Origin: UBA1127 sp034422455
GTDB lineage: Bacteria > Chloroflexota > Dehalococcoidia > Lucifugimonadales > UBA1127
Length of the DNA stretch: 64,000 nt
Reading direction: 5' to 3'
NCBI GenBank assembly: GCA_034422455.1
Contig: DAOUJQ010000008.1
Location: forward strand, 1-64,000
In this document: positions 27,797-36,403 of the stretch, one piece after another
How the letters are laid out: each line of letters begins with the position of its first letter
How positions within the stretch are numbered: position 1 is the first letter of the stretch
Position numbers and translations under genes: made by a program
The notes under the pieces: generated by a model
Database searches by the model: none
What the model saw: only the letters and a program-made list of their open reading frames with translations
What the model was told of the DNA's origin: nothing

Positions 27797-29593
27797 TTAC
27801 CGTGTTCCGCGTATGTTCCAGAAGTGGGTCCAGGTTCCGGACACGGTGCCGGGGAAGACCCAGTCTTCCACCACCTCCGGGTCCACGGTCGCGTGGACCG
27901 GCACCCAGAAGAGCGGGATCGACATGTACTCGTCGTAGATGCGGTTGGTGGCCTCCTGCATCCACTGGTTCTGTACGGTCAGGTCCAGGGAGCGGCGGGC
28001 CTTCTCGAAGACCTCCTCCACAACCCAGTCCTCCACACCGCCTCCGCGTGGGGGTGAGGTGTGGTGTCCAAGCCGCAGCGCAAGGATGGGCGGCGCGATG
28101 AGCACGCTCAGGGTGATGTGGTTGTTCAGTTCGAGCGCGCGGGAGCGGGCGGACCGCTGCGCATTGTCCCAAGTGAGAAGGTTGACCTTGACGCCCACGT
28201 CGCTCCACATCTGCGCAACTGATTCGATCACGTCCTCACCGCCCGAGTACTGGGTGACGCCCAGGACGAAGAGGTTGGTCTCGACGGGGTTGTTGCTGTC
28301 ATAGCCGGCTTCCCGCAGCATGTTCCGGGCTGCGGTTGGGTTGTATCCGTACCGGTCTTCGAACTCGTTCTTCCACCGCTCGCTGTAGGCGCCGTGGGTC
28401 TCTGCCACATGGATGGCGTGCATCTTCTGTCCCAGGCTGAAGAAGAAGGCCTCGTTCAGCGCGTCGCGGTCGATTGCCCGGTTAAGGGCGCCCCGCACGT
28501 TCTTGTTCAGCAGGGGAGTGTCCGGGAACTTGTACCCGGAGTTCGGGTCACTTGGATCATTGAGGTAGACCCCTTGCATCTGGAAGAAGGTCCGCATCGT
28601 GTTGACCTTGCCGGTGATGATCTTCATGCCGTCCGCCAAGGCCGTGGGCTCCTGTTCGAACGCGATGTTGGTGATGTGGACCTCTCTTGCAAGAAGCGCC
28701 GCAAGCCGGGTCGAGCCCTCCGGAATCCACCGGACCTCGATTTCTTCAAAGTCGGCATCGAGGCGCCAGTGCGGTTCAGGCAGCTTCTTGTAGATGATGT
28801 TCTGTTCCTGGGCGCGGGAGACAAACGTGTAGGGGCCGGTGCCGTTGATGGGCCGGTCCTTCAGGACGCCCACATCCAGCGTGTCGGCATCCGCGCGGCT
28901 GCTGATCTCCATGCCGCCCACCTGGTTGCCGATGAAGTCGAGGGCGTCAGCGTCCGGCTTTGGCCAGCGGAAGACGATTTCATGGGGGTTGACGACTTCC
29001 ACTTCCGCCGCGCGCATCAGGCCGCGAATGCTGTTGGTCGACTCTTCGGCGACGATGTCCTCCCGGGTCCAGGCAACGTCGTCCGCGGTCATCACACCAG
29101 CCTCGTTACCGTCCACGTCATGGAAGGGGACGCCCTCCTCCAGGAAGAACCGAAGGCCGGCGCCATTGGGCTCAATCTCCCAGCTCTTGGCCACGCCGGG
29201 GATGAGCGCGCGCGTCTCCGGGTGGGTGTCCATCAGGTACTCATACATGGGCTTGAGCTGGAAGGCGGAGGTCGAGCCAAGGTTCCGGTGCGAGTTGCTC
29301 AGCGCCCGGGCGGGGATAAGTCCCAGGACTACGCGGGTGGTCTTGGGGCCCTTGTCGGACATGGCGTCCGGCGCCGGGGCGGGAGCTGCGTTCGCCGATG
29401 GTGCGGGGGTGGCGGGCGAGGTGAGGTTGGCGTCGGGGAACTGCACCGGCGCCGGTGTCGGCACGGCAGCTACGGGGTCGGACGTCGCGCCCCCATCCTC
29501 CCCGTCGCCGTTGCCGCAGGCGGCAAGGAGGGCTGCTACAGTCAGGGCGGCCAACACAAGAAGAAGGCTTCTCTGAAGCAAACGCTGTGACAT
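27797..29593 (-). CDS. ABC transporter solute-binding lipoprotein, family 5 (paralogue 2)
   Basis: A 598-residue lipoprotein with lipobox ALLAAC (Cys26), an Asp/Gly-rich segment and a Pro-Ala-Thr linker identical over long stretches to paralogue 1. The SBP_bac_5 core includes the same VVLGLIP, DTHPETRALIPG, FHDVDGNEAGVMTADDVAW and DTPLLNKNVRGALNRAIDRDAL motifs. By eye well over half of all positions match paralogue 1, with most differences in the linker and in the binding-lobe segment around residues 230-260. It was very likely produced by tandem duplication together with its terminator and promoter. A ligand shift between the copies is possible. Confidence 0.92.
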   Translation of the reverse strand: MSQRLLQRSLLLVLAALTVAALLAACGNGDGEDGGATSDPVAAVPTPAPVQFPDANLTSPATPAPSANAAPAPAPDAMSDKGPKTTRVVLGLIPARALSNSHRNLGSTSAFQLKPMYEYLMDTHPETRALIPGVAKSWEIEPNGAGLRFFLEEGVPFHDVDGNEAGVMTADDVAWTREDIVAEESTNSIRGLMRAAEVEVVNPHEIVFRWPKPDADALDFIGNQVGGMEISSRADADTLDVGVLKDRPINGTGPYTFVSRAQEQNIIYKKLPEPHWRLDADFEEIEVRWIPEGSTRLAALLAREVHITNIAFEQEPTALADGMKIITGKVNTMRTFFQMQGVYLNDPSDPNSGYKFPDTPLLNKNVRGALNRAIDRDALNEAFFFSLGQKMHAIHVAETHGAYSERWKNEFEDRYGYNPTAARNMLREAGYDSNNPVETNLFVLGVTQYSGGEDVIESVAQMWSDVGVKVNLLTWDNAQRSARSRALELNNHITLSVLIAPPILALRLGHHTSPPRGGGVEDWVVEEVFEKARRSLDLTVQNQWMQEATNRIYDEYMSIPLFWVPVHATVDPEVVEDWVFPGTVSGTWTHFWNIRGTR

Positions 29594-29736
29594 ACTTCCC
29601 TCCCATCGTTGGTGTGCCGTGCCCTCGGCCCCTGTGGCCGGAGCGGCATCAGCCCCGTTTCCTGGGCAGGGAGTGGTAATGCCTCGCGGGTAGTCCAGGG
29701 CGGATAGCCTCCGCTGCTACGCGGGCGTATGCGGGA

Positions 29737-29764
29737 AGTATATACGTACGTTATGTGATGTCAA
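29737..29764 (-). promoter_or_regulatory. Promoter of solute-binding protein gene 2
   Basis: On the minus strand: TTGACA (29764-29759), 16-nt spacer, TATACT (29742-29737). A block of 27 bases covering the -35 element and upstream flank is identical to that of gene 1 (27690-27716 versus 29751-29777). Confidence 0.8.
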
Positions 29765-29791
29765 GCTCACCAGACCATCCCCCAAATACAA

Positions 29792-29826
29792 GGGAAGCCC
29801 CCGCAGATACGTGGCGGGGGTTTCCC
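29792..29826 (-). terminator. Terminator after the TPR lipoprotein gene
   Basis: Arms GGGAAGCCCCCGC/GCGGGGGTTTCCC (one G-T pair), 33 nt past the stop codon at 29859. The loop and inner arms match the terminator at 27733, showing common descent of the cassette. Confidence 0.75.
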
Positions 29827-29858
29827 TTGCTGCCATACGAGGGCCGCAACCGTAGCCG

Positions 29859-31703
29859 CTACGGGGCCAGCGTTTGCAGCGTGGTGCGTGCCTCCGCCAC
29901 CAGCGCGCCGAGCTGCGGGTCCGGGCAGTCACGCTCGTCGTCTTCCTCAAACGCGGCCAGGCCCTTCTCCAGATTGGCGCGGCCTTCTTCCCGCTCCCCC
30001 AGCGCGATCTGGGTCAGCCCAAGGCCCAGGTCAACGTAGAGGCTCTCAAAGCCGAGCCTTAGAGTCTCCAGGTAGTCCTCCTTGGCCTCCTCATACCTGC
30101 CGCCCTTGTAGTAGGCGTAAGCACGGGTGTCAATCCAGAGGGGCTCGTCCGGCTCCAGTTCTATTGCGATGTTGACGTCGTCGAGGGCCTCACCGATGCG
30201 CCCCAAACTCATGTAGATCAACGCTCGCTGGTTGTGGTACAGGGGCTTACGGAGGTCGTAGTAGCGCTTCTCACTTTCGGTCTCGCGGGGCCGCGCCTCG
30301 AGGAGTTCCAGGGCCGTAAAGAGGTCGGCCAGCGCCAGCTCGTGGTTAAAGGCGTACCAGTAGGCGTGCCCCCGTGTCGCCACAGTGACCGGGTTGTCCG
30401 GCAGCAGGCGCACAGCCTCCGAGTGGTCGGCGATGGCCGCCCTGATCTTGCACTGCCCCTCGTAGGCCTCGGCACGCCAGATGTAGGGCTGCGCCTCCTC
30501 CGGGTCCAGCTCGATGGACTTTGTGGCCGCGTAGACGGCGCCGTCGTAGTCCCCGTTGACCAGCTGGAAGGCGGCCCAGTCCTCGTAGGACTCGGCGTCC
30601 TCAAACTCCGCGCCCTCCTCGATGACCAGGGTGAAGTGCATGATGGAGACGAAGGAGTTGTCCCGGAGCACAGCCACGAGGTAGAAGCCCAGGTCCGGAC
30701 CGTCAGCCGGGGTGTAGGAGGACCAGTGAACGTCGCCGTCCGAGCCCGTTTCAATAGGCTCCAACACTCGCTGCACCCTTCGGAACCGGTCGACCTCCAC
30801 CCAGATGAACCTGATTTCCGAGTCCACCGGCAGGAGCTCGAACTCCACCGCCGCATAGAGCGTCTCGTTTTCCTGCTCGATGACCGTGTTCTCTCCGGTC
30901 ACGAAGCGCCGCACGTTGGAGTAGCCCGTGCCCACGGCCTCCCTGACTATCGTTGTGTCCGGGATGTCCAGCGAGCCGCTGGGGAATCGAGCGCTGTCCG
31001 CGAGGTCGTCAAACTGCGCCTCAACCTGCCCGACTGCGTCCTCGGCGCCCCGGAGGAGAAAGCTGACGCCGATGCGGCCGATGGCGGCAGTGTAGAGCTT
31101 GAAGTAGGTCTCGTTGCCCTCCTCGTCGGTAGCCACCGCCCGGTTGATCAGCCCAGGCACCTCGCCCACCAGCCGGCCGGCCGTGGAGCGGACCGAGAAG
31201 GAGGGATACTCCTCCTCAAGGCCCTCCAGGACCACCTCCGTGTACTCATGGACGTTCTGGGGCGAGGTCAGGATGTGGATCTGCACGTCCACTTCCGCGT
31301 CCTGGCCAATGATGGTTGCCGTTATCTGCCTGCCGTCCTCCGTCAGATCCCAGTCCTGGGGGTAGTCGAAGGAGAAGTCGAAGGCTTCGCTGGAGTAGGC
31401 CGCGAGGACCGCCTCGACGACCTCAGGAGTGGCGGCAGGCGTTGGCGTGGCAACGGGCGCCGGCCTCGGCGTCGGAGCCGGTGCGGGCTGGGCTACGACG
31501 GTGGGCGTGGGGGTCGGCGGCTGGGGTGTGGGGGTCGCCGGTACGGGAGTGGGGTCGGGGGTCGGGGTGGGGAGGGGTGTCGGCTCCGGCACCGGAGTCG
31601 GGTCTTGTTCAGACTCGTCCGTGCAGGAAGAGAAGACCACCAGGGCCGCCAACAGCGTCAGGGCCGCCAGAAAGACCAGTCGCTTGCTCCACACCATCAC
31701 CAC
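29859..31703 (-). CDS. TPR-repeat lipoprotein with Pro-Thr linker
   Basis: A 614-residue exported protein. The signal peptide ends in VFSSC (Cys27, lipobox). Residues 33-95 are a low-complexity Pro/Thr/Val linker that would span the envelope. Residues about 95-370 form a globular part beginning with AYSSEAFDFSFDYPQDWDLTEDG, which resembles PsbP-like domains seen in lipoproteins. From about 385 on there are about six TPR helices pairs (for example LVNGDYDGAVYAATKSIELDPEEAQPYIW and LGRIGEALDDVNIAIELEPDEP). TPRs bind protein partners. It lies upstream of the two solute-binding genes on the same strand but is separated by a terminator. Confidence 0.85.
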   Translation of the reverse strand: MVMVWSKRLVFLAALTLLAALVVFSSCTDESEQDPTPVPEPTPLPTPTPDPTPVPATPTPQPPTPTPTVVAQPAPAPTPRPAPVATPTPAATPEVVEAVLAAYSSEAFDFSFDYPQDWDLTEDGRQITATIIGQDAEVDVQIHILTSPQNVHEYTEVVLEGLEEEYPSFSVRSTAGRLVGEVPGLINRAVATDEEGNETYFKLYTAAIGRIGVSFLLRGAEDAVGQVEAQFDDLADSARFPSGSLDIPDTTIVREAVGTGYSNVRRFVTGENTVIEQENETLYAAVEFELLPVDSEIRFIWVEVDRFRRVQRVLEPIETGSDGDVHWSSYTPADGPDLGFYLVAVLRDNSFVSIMHFTLVIEEGAEFEDAESYEDWAAFQLVNGDYDGAVYAATKSIELDPEEAQPYIWRAEAYEGQCKIRAAIADHSEAVRLLPDNPVTVATRGHAYWYAFNHELALADLFTALELLEARPRETESEKRYYDLRKPLYHNQRALIYMSLGRIGEALDDVNIAIELEPDEPLWIDTRAYAYYKGGRYEEAKEDYLETLRLGFESLYVDLGLGLTQIALGEREEGRANLEKGLAAFEEDDERDCPDPQLGALVAEARTTLQTLAP

Positions 31704-31904
31704 GCCACTCCGTCAATGAGTTTCCCCGCCAATGATGCACAGGACTCCGAGCATACCACGTTGCACCTAGTCCATATTGTAGAACGGTACGGAGCGCATG
31801 GGGTTAGAGATGCCGTCTCAATTGCGGGCGAGATGGACCGAAAAGCAGCGGTAATCTGAACCCGGAGAGTTGCAAAGACAGCGGATTTCTGTCAACATGC
31901 GGCC

Positions 31905-32807
31905 ATGAAGATTGGCGCATTCGAATTCTCAGAACCCATTCCCGCGTTTGAAGAACCGCACGTCATCGCCATGCTTTATCCGTGGCTAGACGCGGGCAGC
32001 GTGGGCACGCTCACCCTACGCCGCCTGGAGCGCTACTTCGGCTCGCAGGAACTGGGGAGGCTGGAGAAGCCGGGCGCCTTCTTCGACTTCACGCGCTACC
32101 GTCCCACCACGCGCTTCCGCGGCGGCCAGCGCGTCCAGCGCGTCCCCAACACCCGCGTCAGCCAGCTGACCGGCCACAGCAACCCGCCCATCATCGTCAT
32201 GCAGGTGCGGGAGCCCCACGCCAACGCGGAGGACTACATCGCCTCTCTGCTGGAGGTGCTGAAGGCGTTCAGCGTGAAGCGGTACACCCGCGTGGGCGCC
32301 ATGTACGACGCCGCTCCGCACACCCGGCCGTTGCAGGTCACCGGCACCCTGAACGGCGAGCCGATGACCGGCCTGCGCGGCCTCGTCTCCCGCCGCCGCA
32401 GCAACTACGAGGGGCCGACGTCCATCATGAACCTGCTCTCGCAGGAGCTGCAGAAGATCGGCATCGAGGACGCGAGCCTGATGGTGCGCCTGCCCCAGTA
32501 CGCACAGCTTGAGCACGACTACGCGGGGACGGCGCGGCTGCTGGAGATCCTCGCGACGATCTACAGCCTGCCGGCGGACCTGCCCCAGACCGAGGCGGGC
32601 AAGAAGCAGTACGCCGAGCTCGACTCCGAGATCAGCAACAACCCCGCCGCCCAGGAGCTGGTCAAGCGGCTGGAGTCCTACTACGACTCGCGCCACCCCG
32701 GCGCGGCCGAGGAGCGGGCAGCAGAGGAAGAGCAGATGTCCGACCTGCCGCCCGACATCCAGCGCTTCCTCTCCGACATGAGCCAGCGGCTGGACAACCC
32801 CAACTAG
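31905..32807 (+). CDS. PAC2-family (proteasome assembly chaperone-like) protein
   Basis: A 300-residue soluble protein. The start MKIGAFEFSEPIP is followed by VIAMLYPWLDAGSVGTLTLRRLERYFG and FFDFTRYRPTTRF, the opening pattern of the PAC2/DUF75 family, and later by GAMYDAAPHTRPLQVTGT and EGPTSIMNLLSQELQKIGI, where PAC2 proteins carry their second conserved block. The C-terminal 60 residues are charged and helical and end in an acidic tail. In bacteria the role of this family is unclear. No strong ribosome site is visible before the ATG. Confidence 0.65.
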   Translation: MKIGAFEFSEPIPAFEEPHVIAMLYPWLDAGSVGTLTLRRLERYFGSQELGRLEKPGAFFDFTRYRPTTRFRGGQRVQRVPNTRVSQLTGHSNPPIIVMQVREPHANAEDYIASLLEVLKAFSVKRYTRVGAMYDAAPHTRPLQVTGTLNGEPMTGLRGLVSRRRSNYEGPTSIMNLLSQELQKIGIEDASLMVRLPQYAQLEHDYAGTARLLEILATIYSLPADLPQTEAGKKQYAELDSEISNNPAAQELVKRLESYYDSRHPGAAEERAAEEEQMSDLPPDIQRFLSDMSQRLDNPN

Positions 32808-32868
32808 GCAGTATCCTCACACGCCGACGGCCAGCCTCACATTCCCTTGAGCCCTTTCATGTTGATGA

Positions 32869-33561
32869 GTGGTGGTGGATGTGGCCTTTGAGGAACTGGA
32901 CCGCAAGTGGCAGGGCATCAAGGGATCCGTGCCGGAGGACCTTGCCCTGCGCATACACCGGGCCCTGAGCTGGCTCGAAAGAGCCGAGATAGAGCCGGGC
33001 AACGACCCCGACTCCTCCTTCGTCTTCCACTGGATCGCCTTCAACGCCATGTACGCCCAGGGCCTCGAACCTACTCCTGCCGGTGCCCGCCAGTCTGCGC
33101 CGGTCCGCTCGGAGCGCACCCTGTTCTCCGAGTACTTCGAACGGCTGCTTCCCCTCGACGCTTCCAAAGTGATCGACCGGGCCATCTGGCCCGACTTCCT
33201 TGGACTAATCAGGGACCTTTTGGAAAACCCGTATGTCTACCAGCCGTTCTGGAACCATCACATGGGCCGCGGCAGCCACAATTGGAAACAGTGGTTCGGC
33301 AGGGAGAACAAGCAAGCGATGGAGTCTCTGGCCAATCAGCATACCCACGGCGTGCTGACCACCGTCTTTGACCGCCTCTACACGCTTCGCATTCAGCTGA
33401 TGCACGGCGGTGCAACGTGGCAGAGCAACGTTAACCGCAAGCAAGTGCAGGACGGAAAAAAGATCCTGGCCTTCCTCGTGCCGCTCTTCATGGGCTTGAT
33501 GATGGACAACCCTGACGTGGATTGGGGCACTCCGGAGTATCCGGTGGTTCCGTCGACTTAA
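32869..33561 (+). CDS. HEPN-like domain protein (Apea type), possible RNase
   Basis: A 230-residue soluble helical protein from a GTG at 32869 (weak ribosome site). Its C-terminal part has LYTLRIQLMHGGATWQSNVNR: Arg174-x4-His179 is the RX4H motif of HEPN ribonucleases, and the HGG..W.S.VNR continuation is typical of the Apea/abortive-infection-linked HEPN group. The N-terminal half contains SSFVFHWIAFNAMYA, also common in these families. It stands 61 bp behind the PAC2-like gene in the same direction. No partner antitoxin gene is evident. RNase activity is inferred from the motif only. Confidence 0.6.
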   Translation: MVVDVAFEELDRKWQGIKGSVPEDLALRIHRALSWLERAEIEPGNDPDSSFVFHWIAFNAMYAQGLEPTPAGARQSAPVRSERTLFSEYFERLLPLDASKVIDRAIWPDFLGLIRDLLENPYVYQPFWNHHMGRGSHNWKQWFGRENKQAMESLANQHTHGVLTTVFDRLYTLRIQLMHGGATWQSNVNRKQVQDGKKILAFLVPLFMGLMMDNPDVDWGTPEYPVVPST

Positions 33562-33577
33562 CCTCTCGTTCTACGGA

Positions 33578-33606
33578 TTGACGCCCGTATCGGCATTCAC
33601 TACACT
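33578..33606 (+). promoter_or_regulatory. Promoter of Rieske oxygenase gene 1
   Basis: TTGACG (33578-33583), 17-nt spacer, TACACT (33601-33606), 40 bp before the start codon. The ribosome site is AAAGGGGGAG at about 33629. Confidence 0.7.
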
Positions 33607-33645
33607 TCCCGCAAGTCTTTCCATACGCAAAAGGGGGAGAAAACT

Positions 33646-34986
33646 ATGCTATCCGCCAGTGACAATGCATTGATGTGTCAGGTGGGGCCGGGGACGCCGA
33701 CGGGCGAGATGATCCGCGAGCACTGGATCCCCGCCATCATGTCCCGCGAGCTCCCGAACCCCGACAGCGACCCCGTTCGTGTGCGGCTGTTGAGCGAGGA
33801 CCTGGTGGCCTTCCGCGACACGGAGGGCAAGGTCGGCCTCATCGACAACTACTGCCCCCACCGGCGCGCCAGCCTCTTCTTCGGCCGCAACGAGGAGTGC
33901 GGCATCCGCTGCGTCTACCACGGCTGGAAGTTCGACGTGAACGGCGACTGCGTCGACATGCCGTCGGAGCCCGCCGAGAGCAACTTCAAGGACAAGGTGA
34001 AGATCAAGGCCTACCCGTGCCAGGAGCGCAACGGCATCGTCTGGACGTACATGGGCCCGCGCAAGGAGCTCCCGCCCCTGCCGGACATCGAGCCCAACAT
34101 GCTCCCGGACACCGTCGAGCAGTCCGTCTGGACCGCCATGCGCGACTGCAACTTCGTGCAGGCGCTCGAGGGCGACATCGACACGTCGCACCTGGGCTTC
34201 CTCCACCTGGGCAGCGTGACCCCCGACAAGCTCACGCCGGGCTCCTTCGACTACTACACCGTCAAGGACCGCGCGCCCCTGGGCTACGACGTCATCGACA
34301 CCGACTACGGCACCTCCTACGGCGCGTGGCGGCCGGCGGAGGAGGACACCATCTACTGGCGCGTCGCCCACTTCCTGCTGCCCTTCTACACGATGATCCC
34401 CACCAGCGTGCTGGGCTGGCAGATCCTCGTCCGGGCGTGGGTGCCCATCGACGACGAGCACACGATGTTCTGGAACATCTGCGGCCCCAACCCCTTCGCG
34501 CGGGGCATCGGCAGCGACAACAAGCGGGGCCAGCAGGTCGCGGGCGCCAGCCTGCTGCCCGAGTACCTGCCCCAGACCAGCGGCTTCCTTGGCCGGTGGC
34601 GGCTGGCCGCCAACGCGGAGAACGACTACCGCATCGACCGCGAGGCCCAGAAGACCAACAAGATCTTCACCGGCATCAGCGGCATCCACCTGCAGGACCA
34701 GTCGGTGACGGAGCAGATGGGCGCCATCGCCGACCGCACCAAGGAGCACCTGGGCTCCAGCGACTCCATGGTCATCAAGACCCGGCGCCGCATCATCCGG
34801 GCCGCCATCAACCTGCAGGAGGGCGAGGTCCCCGCGACAGTCGACCGGCCCGAGCTGTACCAGGAGCGGTCCGGCGGCACCATCCTGCCCAAGGGCCAGG
34901 GCTGGTTCGAGGCGACGCGGGAGCTGCGCAAGGCATTCATCGACCGCCCGGAGCTGGCGGACGCGGACCGCGGGCCCGGCCGGTAA
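33646..34986 (+). CDS. Rieske [2Fe-2S] aromatic-ring-hydroxylating oxygenase alpha subunit (phthalate dioxygenase-like), 1
   Basis: A 446-residue oxygenase. The Rieske centre ligands are Cys70-x-His72 (CPHRRA) and Cys89-x2-His92 (CVYHGW). The mononuclear iron site is in NFVQALEGDIDTSHLGFLH with His182 and His187. The opening NALMCQVGPGTPTGEMIREHW and overall length match the single-component-oxygenase (phthalate/toluate 4,5-dioxygenase) group, which takes electrons from a separate reductase not seen in the window. It is a paralogue of the gene at 41612, with identical numbering of cluster ligands. Monocistronic: its own promoter lies upstream and a terminator follows. Confidence 0.93.
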   Translation: MLSASDNALMCQVGPGTPTGEMIREHWIPAIMSRELPNPDSDPVRVRLLSEDLVAFRDTEGKVGLIDNYCPHRRASLFFGRNEECGIRCVYHGWKFDVNGDCVDMPSEPAESNFKDKVKIKAYPCQERNGIVWTYMGPRKELPPLPDIEPNMLPDTVEQSVWTAMRDCNFVQALEGDIDTSHLGFLHLGSVTPDKLTPGSFDYYTVKDRAPLGYDVIDTDYGTSYGAWRPAEEDTIYWRVAHFLLPFYTMIPTSVLGWQILVRAWVPIDDEHTMFWNICGPNPFARGIGSDNKRGQQVAGASLLPEYLPQTSGFLGRWRLAANAENDYRIDREAQKTNKIFTGISGIHLQDQSVTEQMGAIADRTKEHLGSSDSMVIKTRRRIIRAAINLQEGEVPATVDRPELYQERSGGTILPKGQGWFEATRELRKAFIDRPELADADRGPGR

Positions 34987-35010
34987 GCCACCTCACGCAG
35001 GACCAGGACG

Positions 35011-35036
35011 ACGGGGGCCTCTGCCGGGGCCCCCGT
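35011..35036 (+). terminator. Terminator after Rieske gene 1
   Basis: Perfect 9-bp arms ACGGGGGCC/GGCCCCCGT with an 8-nt loop, 25 nt past the stop codon, followed by TCCGTTT. Confidence 0.6.
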
Positions 35037-35053
35037 TCCGTTTGGAGGGACCC

Positions 35054-35572
35054 GTGACACTGTATTCGAGAGTCTGCCTGCGGTGCGGGGGGCTGCAGCA
35101 CTGGCTGCACAGGTGCCGGGCCGACGTCATGGTGGTGGACCCGGTCATGCTCCAGGGCGATTGGCGAAGGACCAACCCCCTCGACCGGCTGTCCCTGAGC
35201 GACTGGATGCAGATTCACGGCCGGGACGCGGAGGAGGAACGCCGGGAGGCCGAAGCCGAGATCCAGGCCGCCAACGACGCCTACTTCACCGGCTCCCTGA
35301 CCTACCGGGTGGAGCTGCACAACCTCTCCGGCACCGGCTTTCAGGGAGGCTTCGACCACTGGTCGATTCAGATTGAGGGCCCCAGGGACTCGCACGTTCA
35401 GCGGGCGCTGGACTTCATCAACACGGACGGCCCTACGCCCATTACCCTGAACCGGGGCGACAGGTACCTCTGCAAGGTGGTCTCGCTGGACAAAGACGGC
35501 ATCAAGTACGTGTGGAGCGTCAGGGAGCTCGAGTACGAGAACGGCTGGCGGTTTTCCGGAAGCGGAGAGTGA
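35054..35572 (+). CDS. Hypothetical protein with N-terminal Cys-x2-Cys
   Basis: A 172-residue protein I do not recognise. The GTG start at 35054 has GGAGGGA 4-10 nt upstream; a TTG at 35042 is less likely because it overlaps that site. The N terminus has CLRCGGLQHWLHRC, a possible small zinc knot. Then follow a charged helix (DAEEERREAEAEIQAANDAYF) and a beta-rich C-terminal half with GFQGGFDHWSIQIEG and LNRGDRYLCKVVSLDKDG. No signal peptide or membrane segment. It sits between a Rieske oxygenase and a hydrolase gene, in the same direction, after a terminator. Confidence 0.7.
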   Translation: MTLYSRVCLRCGGLQHWLHRCRADVMVVDPVMLQGDWRRTNPLDRLSLSDWMQIHGRDAEEERREAEAEIQAANDAYFTGSLTYRVELHNLSGTGFQGGFDHWSIQIEGPRDSHVQRALDFINTDGPTPITLNRGDRYLCKVVSLDKDGIKYVWSVRELEYENGWRFSGSGE

Positions 35573-35615
35573 GCGTTAGACTCGACGACCAACCAGCCCA
35601 AGAGGACGGCAACAC

Positions 35616-36389
35616 ATGCCTTACCTGACCCTGCCCGGCCTTGACCTGTACTACGAGGACACCGGCGGTCCCGGCACCCCCGTGGTCTTCCTGCACGCCC
35701 TCACCGGCACCGCCGATTCCTGGGTCTACCAGCTGCCAGCCTTCACCGCGGCCGGCTACCGTTGCGTCACCTACGACCGGCGCGGTTGGGGCCGCTCCAG
35801 ACCGACCGGCTCCGAGGACCGGCCCGAGGTCGGCAGCGACGACCTTCACGCCCTGCTGGAGGGCCTGTCGCTGGAGCGGGTGCACCTGGTCGCGACGGCG
35901 GCAGGGGGCATCATCGCGCTGGACTACGCCCTCGCCCACCCCGAGCGGGTCCGCAGCCTCGTCGCGGCCAACACCATCGGCGGCGTGCAGGACGAGGACT
36001 ACCTGGAGGTGCAGCGACGGGCCCGGCCTCCGGAGATCCAGGCCCTCCCGCCGGAGCTGCGGGAGCTTGGCCCCTCCTACCGCGGCGCCGACCCGGAGGG
36101 GGTCGCGCGGTGGCTGGAGATCGAGCGCGCCGGCAGGCCCGAGGGGCCGCGTCCCTTCCCGCCAGTCCGGGAGCCCATCACCTCCGCCCGACTGCAGACC
36201 ATGCGGGTTCCCACCCTGGTGCTGGCGGGCGAAGCTGACTTGCTTTCTCCCCCGGCCCTCATGCGGATGCTGGCCGGCCGCATCCCGACGGCCCGCTTCC
36301 AGTCGCTGGGGGACGCCGGACACGCGGGGTTCTGGGAAAGGCCGCACGCCTGGAACGGCCTGGTGCTGGAGTTCATCGGGCGGCACTGA
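35616..36389 (+). CDS. Alpha/beta hydrolase-fold protein lacking the nucleophilic Ser
   Basis: A 257-residue alpha/beta-fold protein with HALTGTADSWVYQ (oxyanion loop), YDRRGWGRS, an elbow reading LVATAAGGIIALDYAL, Asp208 (LAGEADLL) and His236 (GDAGHAGFW). In the usual LVGHSMGG elbow the nucleophile is Ser; here Ala95 takes that place while Asp and His are kept. It is thus unlikely to be a classical serine esterase; a cofactor-free dioxygenase-like, lyase or binding role is possible. The gene follows the hypothetical protein by 43 bp. Confidence 0.85.
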   Translation: MPYLTLPGLDLYYEDTGGPGTPVVFLHALTGTADSWVYQLPAFTAAGYRCVTYDRRGWGRSRPTGSEDRPEVGSDDLHALLEGLSLERVHLVATAAGGIIALDYALAHPERVRSLVAANTIGGVQDEDYLEVQRRARPPEIQALPPELRELGPSYRGADPEGVARWLEIERAGRPEGPRPFPPVREPITSARLQTMRVPTLVLAGEADLLSPPALMRMLAGRIPTARFQSLGDAGHAGFWERPHAWNGLVLEFIGRH

Positions 36390-36403
36390 GGCCGGGAGCG
36401 CCC

